NCBI RefSeq assembly: GCF_016908495.1 | Contig: NZ_JAFBDZ010000003.1 | Location: 62,001-126,000, forward strand | Reading direction: 5' to 3' | DNA from: Rossellomorea pakistanensis | GTDB lineage: Bacteria > Bacillota > Bacilli > Bacillales > Bacillaceae_B | Length of the DNA: 64,000 nucleotides | Shown here: positions 17,256 to 25,518 of the stretch, in pieces | Layout of the letters: every line of letters starts with the position of its first letter | Numbering within the stretch: the first letter of the stretch is position 1 | Notes under the pieces: model-generated | Told to the model about the DNA's origin: nothing | Database searches by the model: none | The model's input: the letters and a program-made list of their open reading frames with translations, nothing else | Translations under genes and position numbers: made by a program

Positions 17256-18002
17256 ATGGGGAAGCTAAAAATACAAAACCTTAAAAAGTCATTTGACTCA
17301 ACAAATATTATAGATAATCTTTCTTTAACAGTAGAGGATGGGGAATTCGTCTCTATCCTCGGACCTTCTGGAAGTGGGAAAAGTACATTATTTCATTTAA
17401 TTGGAGGACTTTATTCTCCTGAAGAAGGAAGGATTGTACTCGATGGAAAGGAGATTAATGGAAAACGAGGATTTATCAGCTATATGCCACAGGCTCCTTC
17501 GTTATTTCCATGGAGAACAGTCATAGATAATGTGATTTTAGGGCAAGAACTTAGTGGCAAGCCAGATAAAGAGAAAGCCCTACAGTTAATTGATCGAGCT
17601 GGATTGAAAGGGTTTGAACAATCTTTCCCGCATGAACTGTCAGGGGGGATGAAGCAAAGGGTTGCATTTATTCGTGCATTATTAAGCCCTCAACCTTTAA
17701 TTTGTTTAGATGAGCCATTTTCTGCACTTGATGAATTTACAAGACTCGAAATGCAGAAATGGTTACTTTCGATTTGGGAAGAGCATCCACGATCTGTTCT
17801 TTTTGTTACTCACAATATCGAAGAAGCGTTATTTTTATCCGATCGTGTCATTGTTCTATCCCATCGGCCTGCCACGATTAGAAGTGAATTTAAGGTTCCT
17901 TTTTCACGGCCTAGAGATGAAAGCATCGTTCTTTCTGAAGAGTTTTTACAATGGAAAAAGAAACTGTATGGAGAGTTGCAATTTAAAAATGGTAAACATT
18001 AA
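17256..18002 (+). CDS. thiZ: ThiZ-type ABC transporter ATPase
   Basis: A 248-residue ATPase of the SsuB/TauB/ThiZ class. Walker A GPSGSGKST, Q loop MPQAPSLFPW, signature LSGGMKQR, Walker B LICLDEPFSALD and switch histidine VTHNIEEA are all intact. It powers uptake through ThiX. It overlaps the following hydrolase gene by 14 bases. Confidence 0.93.
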   Translation: MGKLKIQNLKKSFDSTNIIDNLSLTVEDGEFVSILGPSGSGKSTLFHLIGGLYSPEEGRIVLDGKEINGKRGFISYMPQAPSLFPWRTVIDNVILGQELSGKPDKEKALQLIDRAGLKGFEQSFPHELSGGMKQRVAFIRALLSPQPLICLDEPFSALDEFTRLEMQKWLLSIWEEHPRSVLFVTHNIEEALFLSDRVIVLSHRPATIRSEFKVPFSRPRDESIVLSEEFLQWKKKLYGELQFKNGKH

Positions 18003-18783
18003 TTCTTATCGTGTCATTGACGCTCATATCCATTTAGATTTATATGATTATGAAGAGCAGGAAAGGATCATCGAAAGTCTTGAAGAGTCGAGTGTAGAGG
18101 GGCTCGTTTCTGTATCTTTTCATTTGGAGAGCTGCATGAAGAACTTCGAGATCTCAAAGCGGAATCCTAGGATAAGGTCAGCCTTTGGATTTCATCCAGA
18201 ACAGTCTCTCGTAAGTGAAGCAGAGTTAGACAAGCTCATCTCCTTTATAAGGCGGAATAACCGTGACATGGTGGCGATTGGGGAGGTTGGGCTGCCTTAT
18301 TATACTAGAATGGAAAACCCTTCATTACTAATAGAGCCATATATTGAATGCTTAAAATCTTTTATTCAGCTTTCAAGTGAACTAAGAAAGCCAATTGTCC
18401 TTCACAGTGTTTACGATGACGCCCCGGTAGTATGTGATTTACTAGAACGGGAATCTGTGGAACGTGCACATTTTCATTGGTTTAAAGGTGATGCAAAAAC
18501 CATTCAAAGAATGCAGGCAAATGGTTATTATATTTCTGTGACGCCTGATCTTCTATACGAAAAGGAAATTCAGAAACTTGTTAATTCTTACCCACTTTCA
18601 CAAATGATGGTAGAAACAGATGGGCCTTGGCGATTTGAAGGTCCGTTTACAGGTAAGATGACACACCCAGTATTTATTCATAAAGTAGTAGAAAAAATTT
18701 CGACTATAAAAAGAACACCACTCCGAGAAGTATACGAGCAGTTGTACATTAACACTGAGAACTTCTTTAAATGTACTTGGTAG
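17989..18783 (+). CDS. TatD-family metal-dependent hydrolase in the thiamine operon
   Basis: A 264-residue TIM-barrel hydrolase of the amidohydrolase superfamily. Metal ligands appear in order: DAHIHLD (residues 10-16), the glutamate of AIGEVGLPYY, the histidine of IVLHSV, HFHWFKG and the aspartate of VETDGPW. TatD members act on DNA ends or on amides and esters. The start ATG 17989 lies inside the last codons of thiZ (14-base overlap), so the protein is made with the transporter. The usual deformylation enzymes of pyrimidine salvage (YlmB, TenA) are not in this window, so a role on formylaminopyrimidine is possible but unproven. Confidence 0.85.
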   Translation: MVNINSYRVIDAHIHLDLYDYEEQERIIESLEESSVEGLVSVSFHLESCMKNFEISKRNPRIRSAFGFHPEQSLVSEAELDKLISFIRRNNRDMVAIGEVGLPYYTRMENPSLLIEPYIECLKSFIQLSSELRKPIVLHSVYDDAPVVCDLLERESVERAHFHWFKGDAKTIQRMQANGYYISVTPDLLYEKEIQKLVNSYPLSQMMVETDGPWRFEGPFTGKMTHPVFIHKVVEKISTIKRTPLREVYEQLYINTENFFKCTW

Positions 18784-19241
18784 CCACAGAAACAGAGGAA
18801 CCACATCTTGTTTAACTAGATGAATATGCAATAGAAACTCGGAACTTTTTATATTAGATAAAACATTATTAAGGAGTATAAAGGTTGCCAAACCGATCAT
18901 TTACAGGGGAATCTGCTTTCATAAAGTTTGAAGAAATGATATAACTATTTACAGAATCTTCCCTAGAGTAGGGAAATAGAATTAATTTTAAGCAATTACT
19001 TAAAACTTAGGATTTATATCTGTATAATGATAATATTGTATTTTCTGAATAAACCGTTTACATTCACCAAAACACACTGTACCACGCTAATGCGCTAAGG
19101 GACGGTTCTCGATCGCGTTAACACGTTAACGCGATCGAGAACCGTCCCGGAGTGCGTTAATGCGTTAATGTGTTTGATGAGTTGAAAATACAAGTAGTCA
19201 TAGGAAAATATTTTGTTTATTTTATCAATAGGGGGAGACGT
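18784..19241. other. 458-bp intergenic region
   Basis: AT-rich and without a convincing gene. It holds a short inverted repeat TTCCCTAGAGTAGGGAA (about 18958-18974), a TATAAT (about 19023) that may belong to a promoter, and the long palindrome at 19099-19148. A 19-codon frame at TTG 18883 after AAGGAG has no recognisable similarity and is not called. Confidence 0.6.
19099..19148. repeat. 50-bp palindrome (GGGACGGTTCTCG element 2)
   Basis: GGGACGGTTCTCGATCGCGT and its exact complement flank a tiny AC loop. The outer 14 bases equal those of the palindrome at 4070-4123; the inner arms are unrelated. The flanks carry repeats of TAATGCG (TAATGCGCTAA before, GCGTTAATGCGTTAATG after). Confidence 0.85.
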
Positions 19242-20492
19242 ATGAAATTTAATTTAACTACAAAGATTGTCATCGGATTGATATTAGGAGCAATTGTTGG
19301 TTTAGGATTAAACTTGTTCGCAAAAGACATATTTGATGTTTTAGATCCATATCTTTTTTCACCATTAGGTAAAATCTTCTTAAATCTCATTTCTATGTTA
19401 GTGGTTCCGATTGTATTCTTTTCTATTGTTTTAGGTGCTGCAGGGCTTGGAGATCCAAAAATGCTTGGAAGAATTGGTTTGAAAACGGTTATTTATTTCT
19501 TATTTACCACTTCTATAGCGATAACCATCGGACTGGCATTAGCGAATATCCTTGATCCTGGATTAGTTGAAGGGATCGACAAGACACAAGCAGAAGGATA
19601 TAAAGCAGAAGGGGAAGCACCTCCAATCAGTGAAACACTGATGAATATCATTCCAAAAAATCCAATTACTGCAATGACTGAAGGAAATATGCTGCAAATC
19701 ATTGCATTTTCGATTTTTATCGGACTTGGTTTAACTGTACTGGGAGAAAAGACTAAAGGAATATATAAACTTGTGGAACAAGGTAATGACCTGATGATGT
19801 ATTTAGTTGGACTTGTCATGAAGTTTGCTCCATACGGAACATTTGGCCTTATTGCCTCTGCTATCGGCTCACAAGGATTCAGTGCATTAAAATCAATGGG
19901 ACTATACTTTAGCGTTGTCTTACTAGCCCTAATCATACATGCTATCGTTACTTATGGTGGAACGATCATGTTTCTGGCTAAGAAAAGTCCTATCTGGTTC
20001 TTCAAGAATTTTGCACCAGCTATGAGTGTTGCGTTTAGTACATCCAGCAGTAATGCAACATTGCCAATCTCAATGGAGGTTGCCCAAAAGAAATTAAAGG
20101 TACCTGAGCCAGTTAGTTCATTTGTTCAGCCTCTCGGGGCGACGATTAATATGGATGGAACTGCCATCATGCAAGGGGTTGCAACCGTATTTATTGCTCA
20201 AGTCTATGGAGTAGATCTGAGTATGGGAGAATTAGTAACCGTCGTATTAACAGCTGTATTAGCAAGTATTGGTACTGCTGGGGTTCCTGGTGTAGGACTG
20301 ATCCTGTTAGCCATGGTATTAAGTAGTGTTAATTTACCAGTGGAGGGTATTGGATTGATTCTTGGTATTGATAGAATACTCGATATGGCAAGAACATCAA
20401 TCAATATTTCTGGAGATGCAGCTTGTGCTGTCTATGTTGCAGAAACAGAGAAAAAAAGAAGGATCAAGGATCAACGAGGGGAGAGTATATAG
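19242..20492 (+). CDS. Sodium/proton-dicarboxylate symporter (GltP/GltT/DctP type)
   Basis: A 416-residue DAACS (SDF) family transporter for glutamate, aspartate or C4-dicarboxylates. The first re-entrant loop AFSTSSSNATLP and the NMDGTAIMQG motif of TM7 are intact, with TM8 DRILDMARTSINISGDA carrying the substrate-binding D, R and N positions. ATG 19242 follows GGGGGAGA (19231-19238); the longer frame from 19170 overlaps the palindrome flank and is not used. Substrate choice cannot be read with certainty. Confidence 0.93.
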   Translation: MKFNLTTKIVIGLILGAIVGLGLNLFAKDIFDVLDPYLFSPLGKIFLNLISMLVVPIVFFSIVLGAAGLGDPKMLGRIGLKTVIYFLFTTSIAITIGLALANILDPGLVEGIDKTQAEGYKAEGEAPPISETLMNIIPKNPITAMTEGNMLQIIAFSIFIGLGLTVLGEKTKGIYKLVEQGNDLMMYLVGLVMKFAPYGTFGLIASAIGSQGFSALKSMGLYFSVVLLALIIHAIVTYGGTIMFLAKKSPIWFFKNFAPAMSVAFSTSSSNATLPISMEVAQKKLKVPEPVSSFVQPLGATINMDGTAIMQGVATVFIAQVYGVDLSMGELVTVVLTAVLASIGTAGVPGVGLILLAMVLSSVNLPVEGIGLILGIDRILDMARTSINISGDAACAVYVAETEKKRRIKDQRGESI

Positions 20493-20543
20493 AACTTTTA
20501 GCTATAACCTTGTATAAACACAAAAAGCTAAATTCTATTTTTC
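20490..20543 (+). terminator. Probable terminator of the symporter gene
   Basis: TAGAA-CT-TTTAGCT (20490-20503) pairs with AGCTAAATTCTA (20526-20537), followed by TTTTTC. The stem is AT-rich and has a bulge. Confidence 0.6.
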
Positions 20544-20637
20544 TTCGTATTCATGATCAGAAGTTGAGGACTAAGTGTAAATTGAAAAACAATTTCCGTT
20601 TTCCTTATTAAATCAAATATTTCAAAAAAATATTCAA

Positions 20638-20676
20638 AAAAGAGGCTGCCAATTTGGGTTCAGCCTCTTTATTTTT
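20638..20676. terminator. Terminator at the histidine kinase 3' end
   Basis: AGAGGCTG (20641-20648) pairs with CAGCCTCT (20661-20668), with As and Ts on either side, so it can work for both strands. Confidence 0.85.
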
Positions 20677-21793
20677 GCTTATAGATGGGGATATGAATGA
20701 TAAATGAGGTTTGATGATCATTAGAAGTACAGGATAAATCTCCTCCGTGCTGATCAACAATTTCTTTACAAACGAATAAGCCTAAGCCAGTCCCAGAAGA
20801 TTTGGAGGTAACAAACGGTTCAAAAATCGTACTTTGAATATCATCCGGTATTTTAGGTCCATTGTTAGAAATCCTAATGATCACAAAAGAGTTTAAGATT
20901 TCTGTGTTTATCCAAATTTTACGCTTGGATTCTAAGGAGTCAAGCACGTCTATAGCGTTAAAGATAATATTAATAATAACCTGTCTAAATTCGTCCTTCC
21001 AACCTTCAATCGTAACTTCTTCTTGAAGGCTCGTTTGCACATTGACATTTACTTCAAGAATTCGAGGATATAAAAACGTAAGAACTTGTTCAACAAGTTC
21101 ATTCAGTTTAAAGAAGCTTTTCTCTTTTTCCATGCTCCCTTTCTTTGATAAAAGTAAAAATTGAGATATTCGAAAATTTAATTGCTCTAGCTCTGATGCA
21201 ATAATATCTAAGTATGAAATGGAAGGGTATTCAGATCTTAACAGTTGCACAAAACCATTTATAGATGTTAGTGGATTCCGAAATTCATGGACAAAACTAG
21301 AGGTCATTTGTCCTAGTAATGATAATCGGTCTTCATGATTCGAATCAATATACTGGTCCTTCTTTTCAATAAGTTCATTTTTTAGATTGGTGTAGTGAGA
21401 AACTGTATAAAAAGAAAACTTATCGAAAAAATAATTAATCTTGTCAATGCTGTCTTGCACTTCGCTCAAATTATTATTAATCTGATGGAACTGCTTCAAT
21501 ATTTCTGTCCTTCCAAGATTTAAATTATATACAAATTCACCAATGTTCGTATCTGACTGAAATCGTTGTTCAGCGATGTTACAGGCTGTTTCCTTTACAT
21601 AAGTATCAATTTGTTCGGGTGGCAAAGTGAATCCTTTTAGAAATTGTTCATAAATAATCTCAGAATTTTTATAAATCTGTTTTGGTGCATAAGCATTATG
21701 GGGTGCTTGGTTAAGTTCACGGTGCCAATTGCTAATCATCTTTTTTTGATTTTGAATAAAATAATGTATTACATCATGCTTGAGTTGGGCCAT
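20669..21793 (-). CDS. Orphan sensor histidine kinase
   Basis: A 374-residue soluble kinase. Residues about 1-165 are a helical, RsbR-N/globin-like sensory region without membrane helices. The HisKA domain holds the phospho-accepting histidine in SSFVHEFRNPLTSINGF; the ATPase domain has the N box (IIFNAIDVL), G1 (ISNNGPKIPDD), F box (EPFVTSKSSG) and G2 (GTGLGLFVCKEIV). No response regulator is next to it, as with the sporulation kinases that feed Spo0F. The start is ATG 21793 after GAGGTGA; the GTG at 21802 lies within that ribosome site. Confidence 0.88.
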   Translation of the reverse strand: MAQLKHDVIHYFIQNQKKMISNWHRELNQAPHNAYAPKQIYKNSEIIYEQFLKGFTLPPEQIDTYVKETACNIAEQRFQSDTNIGEFVYNLNLGRTEILKQFHQINNNLSEVQDSIDKINYFFDKFSFYTVSHYTNLKNELIEKKDQYIDSNHEDRLSLLGQMTSSFVHEFRNPLTSINGFVQLLRSEYPSISYLDIIASELEQLNFRISQFLLLSKKGSMEKEKSFFKLNELVEQVLTFLYPRILEVNVNVQTSLQEEVTIEGWKDEFRQVIINIIFNAIDVLDSLESKRKIWINTEILNSFVIIRISNNGPKIPDDIQSTIFEPFVTSKSSGTGLGLFVCKEIVDQHGGDLSCTSNDHQTSFIIHIPIYKQK

Positions 21794-22021
21794 ATAATTC
21801 ACCTCGTTTTTAATTATAGCAGTCTTATTTGAATAAATGACAAAAAATTCTAAAATATTTAACAGAAGATGAATTTTTTCTACGTATTCTCCTGAAATAC
21901 GGGAAAATCTTTTATAGGTTTACACTTTTTCTAAATCCTGTTGAGACAACATTACCAAAATATTGGAACTTTTAATATGGATAGTGTAAAATTTCACTAT
22001 GATGATGAAAAAGGTGATGGA

Positions 22022-22480
22022 ATGACGAAAGAGGAAATTATTTTATTGATATCAGATAAACTAAGATTAATCCGTACAGAAGCAAATTACACACAGGATA
22101 GGATGGCGACTGTCATTGGAGTGTCCAAAAAGACTTTGGTGCAAATTGAAAAAGGCAGAGCTTTAGCCAATTGGACAACGGTGATTGCTATTTGCGCATT
22201 ATTTCGAGAAAGTGACACAGTCTCTAACGCATTAGGGGGAGATCCTCTTGAAGTAATTGAAACGATAGCTCGTGATGGGATCGATTTTCGCAAAGAAAAA
22301 ACCCTTGGTGGAAAAGTATGGTGGCGTGAACTCGATCGAAAAAGGGGGTACATCATCCAGAAAAATTTAATCAGTCAACATTTGCGCATATTAGATGAAG
22401 ATTATTATCGTATTTATAGTACGTTTGACGAAACTGAAGCATTATCAAGATTCCAGGAATTATATTCAGAACATGAATGA
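22022..22480 (+). CDS. XRE-type helix-turn-helix regulator
   Basis: A 152-residue DNA-binding protein. The HTH is at about residues 10-65 (LIRTEANYTQDRMATVIGVSKKTLVQIEKGRALANWTT) and a C-terminal part (KVWWRELDRKRGYIIQKNLISQHLRILDEDYYRIYSTFDE) may dimerise or sense a signal. ATG 22022 is preceded by AAAGGTGAT; the 27 earlier in-frame codons have no ribosome site and include a likely promoter (TTGGAA, 18 bases, TAAAAT at 21963-21992). Targets are unknown. Confidence 0.82.
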   Translation: MTKEEIILLISDKLRLIRTEANYTQDRMATVIGVSKKTLVQIEKGRALANWTTVIAICALFRESDTVSNALGGDPLEVIETIARDGIDFRKEKTLGGKVWWRELDRKRGYIIQKNLISQHLRILDEDYYRIYSTFDETEALSRFQELYSEHE

Positions 22481-22513
22481 CTTTGCCAATCAACTATGAG
22501 TATACATAATATA

Positions 22514-22540
22514 AGAGGGTGACCTAAGGGATCACCCTCT
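22514..22540. terminator. Bidirectional terminator
   Basis: AGAGGGTGA (22514-22522) pairs with TCACCCTCT (22532-22540), between two convergent genes. Confidence 0.85.
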
Positions 22541-22544
22541 ATTT

Positions 22545-23060
22545 CTACTTAACGATGAGCACACTGCATGGACACTCATGTGTTATTTTTTCGCTTACAC
22601 TCCCGAGGAACCATTTCTTAATTCCACTTTTTCCACTATTCCCTAATAGAATAAGGTCAACATTATGTTCTTCTGCATAATGAATAATGCTATCAGACTC
22701 AGATCCACTTAATATTTCAAATTGAGCTTGCAGACCGCGGGCTTCGAAATCTTCTCTTACTCCTTTTAAAACTTCATGTTCTTTATTACTAATTACGAGA
22801 TGTTCATTGGTTTCTTTATAATTATCATAGTTAGGAGGGAGATTAGCAACGTATGTGCTATCCAGACCTGGACTAGATACCGCGGTATGATCAGCAAATC
22901 TTTCAAAACGTGAAGTATTCTTATGAACATTTTGATCACTAGCTACATGAACTATCGTTAATTTTGCCCCAGGAATAGCTTTTAATAGCTCCTCGGCTTT
23001 ATTTAACGCTTTTTTACTTGGTTCAGTTTGATCATAAGCTAATAAAATATTTTTATACAT
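22545..23060 (-). CDS. nhaX: Universal stress protein, NhaX-like
   Basis: A 171-residue UspA-fold protein: it begins MYKNILLAYDQTEPSKKALNKAEELL and ends with the ATP-binding signature GNSGKSGIKKWFLGSVSEKI plus HECPCSVLIVK. In B. subtilis the equivalent gene nhaX (yheK) lies near yheJIH, as here, though the two are separated in this window by an MFS gene. ATP-binding UspA proteins act in stress adaptation; the exact role of NhaX is unclear. Confidence 0.85.
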   Translation of the reverse strand: MYKNILLAYDQTEPSKKALNKAEELLKAIPGAKLTIVHVASDQNVHKNTSRFERFADHTAVSSPGLDSTYVANLPPNYDNYKETNEHLVISNKEHEVLKGVREDFEARGLQAQFEILSGSESDSIIHYAEEHNVDLILLGNSGKSGIKKWFLGSVSEKITHECPCSVLIVK

Positions 23061-23312
23061 TCACCTTCACCTCGAATGATTATCGAATTTTTGATTCTTC
23101 TTAATGTATAACCGAAATAATACTCATCAATCATATTTTTTGAAATTTCGAAAAATAATATTTAAGGATTTTAGAAAGATTGGGAAACTTAAGCCCAAGT
23201 ATTCCAAAAAAGATAATTAGCAGGGGTTATTATCCAATGAATTTGTGCATTAGAATTCTCTTCTAGTATGATTTTCACCTGTTAATGTTTTTGCATTTTA
23301 TATAAATACTTA

Positions 23313-23381
23313 TTATAGAAGACTAATTATCCAACCAATGACAACAATTGCTCCAATAATCATTAAGATCGTACGTAACAT
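23313..23381 (-). CDS. Tiny membrane peptide, 22 residues
   Basis: ATG 23381 follows GAGGTGA at 5 bases and opens 22 codons to TAA at 23313-23315. The product starts MLRTILMIIGAIVVIGW and is one hydrophobic helix with a single arginine. It recalls the beginning of the small Lmo0937-type membrane proteins but is shorter. The perfect ribosome site and helix-only composition argue for a real gene; expression is unproven. The rest of the 23061-23656 gap shows only the inverted repeat at 23479-23530. Confidence 0.6.
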   Translation of the reverse strand: MLRTILMIIGAIVVIGWIISLL

Positions 23382-23478
23382 ATTTATCACCTCATGTACG
23401 AGAATTCTTTTTATTTGTTAATAATGATGTACCCCTTGAAAAGAAAGTTAAACCTTTTTAGAAATTCAATGAGGTCTT

Positions 23479-23530
23479 AGTGACTTGGTGCTGTTTAAAG
23501 AAGAATGTTTTGCACAAACCTTAAGTCACT
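23479..23530. repeat. Inverted repeat before the MFS gene
   Basis: AGTGACTT (23479-23486) pairs with AAGTCACT (23523-23530), with a further GTGC/GCAC pairing inside. There is no gene immediately upstream on this strand, so it may be a regulatory or remnant structure. Confidence 0.5.
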
Positions 23531-23656
23531 CTTTATATTGGATGATTCTTCCTCAGACTTAAGGCGGAACCAAAAACCATCATTAGACGCTCAAATATCA
23601 TCTTTAATAAGTCTAGACTAATAAACAGAACTCAGATGATAAGGATGGGGAAGAGA

Positions 23657-24934
23657 ATGAAAAAAATCAAGGGAATTTTCAGTAAACCAATCTTTGTGAA
23701 ATTATTCATTGCAAATATCACTTCTCATTTAGGAAGTGTTATTGGAGTTACAGCCTTTATGTTTTATTTATTGGACCGGTTTTCAAATCAGCCAATGTAT
23801 GCGACATTAACAGAATTGATGCACTCCCTCCCAACATTATTTGTCTTTTTTCTGGTTGGCGTGTTTGCCGACCGCCTTGACAGACAAAAAATTGCCTATC
23901 ACTGTGATACAATCTGTGCATTCTTGTCGATTGTCCTTTTAGGGGTGCTCTATATCGGATGGATGCCATTAATTATGGCTGTGCTGTTTTTACAAAGTGC
24001 CATTCAAAAATTTTTCTTTCCTGCTGAGCAAGGGATTTTACAGGGAATTCTTTCAAAAGATGATTATTCAACAGCAGCTGGTTTAAATCAAATGGTCATG
24101 AGTCTATTCATGTTATTTGGAAATGGAATCGCAATACTAATCTATTGGCTCTCAGGAATTTATGGAGCCATCATTTTTGATGCCTTAACATTTATCATTA
24201 GTGCCATATTTATTAGAAAATGTTCTGTTCCAGAGGAGGTTCGTCTACCGAATGGATATCATTCATTGAAGGATTTAAATATAAAATTTGTTATGAAAGA
24301 CTTTATCGTCGGCATCCAATATATTATTAACTCCAAGCTTTTGATGGCCCTTATAAGCGGTTTCCTCGTCTTTGGAATTGTAAATGGTGGATTCACTGTG
24401 ATGCCAATCTTTATATTAAAATATAAATTAGCTCCAGAAAGCTACGAAGAATATTCTATATTGCTAGGAGTGGCTTTCGGTGCAGGTGTTTTAATTGGAA
24501 GCTTTATTGCTACAACTCTTCTCCAGAAGTTTAAATTTCATCAAATGATCATTATCGGTCTCTTATTTTCGGGAAGTTTAATTATATTGTCATCCTTTGC
24601 TTCACAAACATGGATATTCCTAGGAGTCATATTTATCTCAGCACTAGGACTACCTTTTGTGAATATTGCTATAGGAGGTTGGATGCCAAGCATTGTTGAA
24701 CCCAAAATGATGGGAAGAGTTCAGGGATGGATTAGTCCGCTCATGATGGTTTCTCAATCCATTACGTTAGGTTTCCTTGCATGGAGTTTCCCATCCATCT
24801 TAAGTATTGAGATGCTTTATTGGATTGTGGGAGGGTGCTTAATAATAGTAGGAATATTCTATTCTGTAATTCTTCCAAAATACATAAAGGGTAATCAACA
24901 AATTAAAGGGGGAACCGTTACTCAGAATATATAA
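23657..24934 (+). CDS. MFS transporter (MFS_3 / enterobactin-exporter-like group)
   Basis: A 425-residue, 12-helix transporter. The cytoplasmic loop between helices 2 and 3 reads VGVFADRLDRQKI, the usual MFS motif A, and helix 4-5 carries FFFPAEQGILQGILSKDDYSTAAGLNQ, typical of multidrug and macrolide efflux MFS proteins. The second half repeats the loop pattern MMGRVQGWISPLMM. The start is most likely ATG 23657, after GGGGAAG; ATGs at 23636 and 23645 are poorer. The substrate is unknown. Confidence 0.88.
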   Translation: MKKIKGIFSKPIFVKLFIANITSHLGSVIGVTAFMFYLLDRFSNQPMYATLTELMHSLPTLFVFFLVGVFADRLDRQKIAYHCDTICAFLSIVLLGVLYIGWMPLIMAVLFLQSAIQKFFFPAEQGILQGILSKDDYSTAAGLNQMVMSLFMLFGNGIAILIYWLSGIYGAIIFDALTFIISAIFIRKCSVPEEVRLPNGYHSLKDLNIKFVMKDFIVGIQYIINSKLLMALISGFLVFGIVNGGFTVMPIFILKYKLAPESYEEYSILLGVAFGAGVLIGSFIATTLLQKFKFHQMIIIGLLFSGSLIILSSFASQTWIFLGVIFISALGLPFVNIAIGGWMPSIVEPKMMGRVQGWISPLMMVSQSITLGFLAWSFPSILSIEMLYWIVGGCLIIVGIFYSVILPKYIKGNQQIKGGTVTQNI

Positions 24935-25097
24935 CAATAAGTTCTTCCAGGGGTAGCTGTATTGTTCTTTAGTACAATGCATGTTTAAATCTATCTAACA
25001 TTGATTCTATAACCCCTTTTAAAATAATTACAACCAGCGACAAATTCAGGTTGCTTCGCACGACCCTAAATTTAGAAAATAAATAATTAAAATAAAA

Positions 25098-25127
25098 TTG
25101 ACACAATTATTCCTGGCATGGTAAAGT
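25098..25127 (+). promoter_or_regulatory. Promoter of the bmr leader and bmrCD
   Basis: TTGACA (25098-25103), an 18-base spacer and TAAAGT (25122-25127) preceded by TGG, an extended -10. It lies about 43 bases before the leader ATG. Confidence 0.75.
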
Positions 25128-25169
25128 AAGTAAGGAATTAGAAAAATTATGAAATGGAGGTACGTGATC

Positions 25170-25256
25170 ATGGAAAAAGTAAACATTCAAACACCAGAGT
25201 TCATTAAAGTGAAATTTCATGAATACCACGTAACCTACCTGCTAAATCAGTCTTAA
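25170..25256 (+). CDS. BmrB-like leader peptide, 28 residues
   Basis: ATG 25170 follows GGAGG (25156-25160) and opens 28 codons ending VTYLLNQS before TAA. It stands between a strong promoter and an intrinsic terminator in front of the yheIH genes. In B. subtilis the same place holds bmrB (yheJ), a leader peptide whose translation controls transcription of bmrCD through ribosome-mediated attenuation. The codons at 25227-25236 (CACGTAACCT) are complementary both to the leader's own ribosome-site region (AGGTACGTG, 25158-25166, one bulge) and to the terminator arm (AGGTTACGT, 25278-25286). Confidence 0.8.
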   Translation: MEKVNIQTPEFIKVKFHEYHVTYLLNQS

Positions 25257-25271
25257 TATTATAAATTATTA

Positions 25272-25307
25272 AGGCACAGGTTACGTATGTATACCTGTGC
25301 CTTTTTT
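25272..25307 (+). terminator. Attenuator terminator before bmrCD
   Basis: AGGCACAGGT (25272-25281) pairs with ACCTGTGCCT (25293-25302) followed by six Ts. Bases 25278-25286 can instead pair with the leader ORF (25228-25236), which would break this hairpin. Confidence 0.9.
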
Positions 25308-25423
25308 ATGTCTTTAAAACGGTTGTCTTAAAGGGCGCATTCATTTGAAGGGACCATTCTCTTCATTTGTTCAGCTCTTTTGGGCAGCCTTTTTATATTT
25401 AACAATAAAAAGGAGGATACAAA

Positions 25424-25480
25424 ATGATTGTGATTCAAACAAAACAACTAATGACGCCAGCTGAGACAGAAGGTGGATAG
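25424..25480 (+). CDS. Second short ORF upstream of bmrC, 18 residues
   Basis: ATG 25424 is preceded by AAAAGGAGGATAC, a near-perfect ribosome site, and reads MIVIQTKQLMTPAETEGG before TAG 25478-25480. It ends 38 bases before bmrC. It may be a second regulatory peptide or the remains of a longer yheJ-type gene. The region 25308-25410 before it shows no clear gene. Confidence 0.5.
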   Translation: MIVIQTKQLMTPAETEGG

Positions 25481-25518
25481 CAACAGGTCATCAAGGTGAG
25501 TGACGGGAGGAAGAGAAA

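Noticed and set aside
17710-17988. N-terminal extension of the TatD-type ORF
   Set aside because: These 93 codons lie inside thiZ in another frame; TatD similarity begins only at MVNINSYRVIDAHIH.
18883-18942. 19-codon frame after AAGGAG (TTG start)
   Set aside because: It is too short, with no hydrophobic or conserved pattern; it may be a gene remnant.
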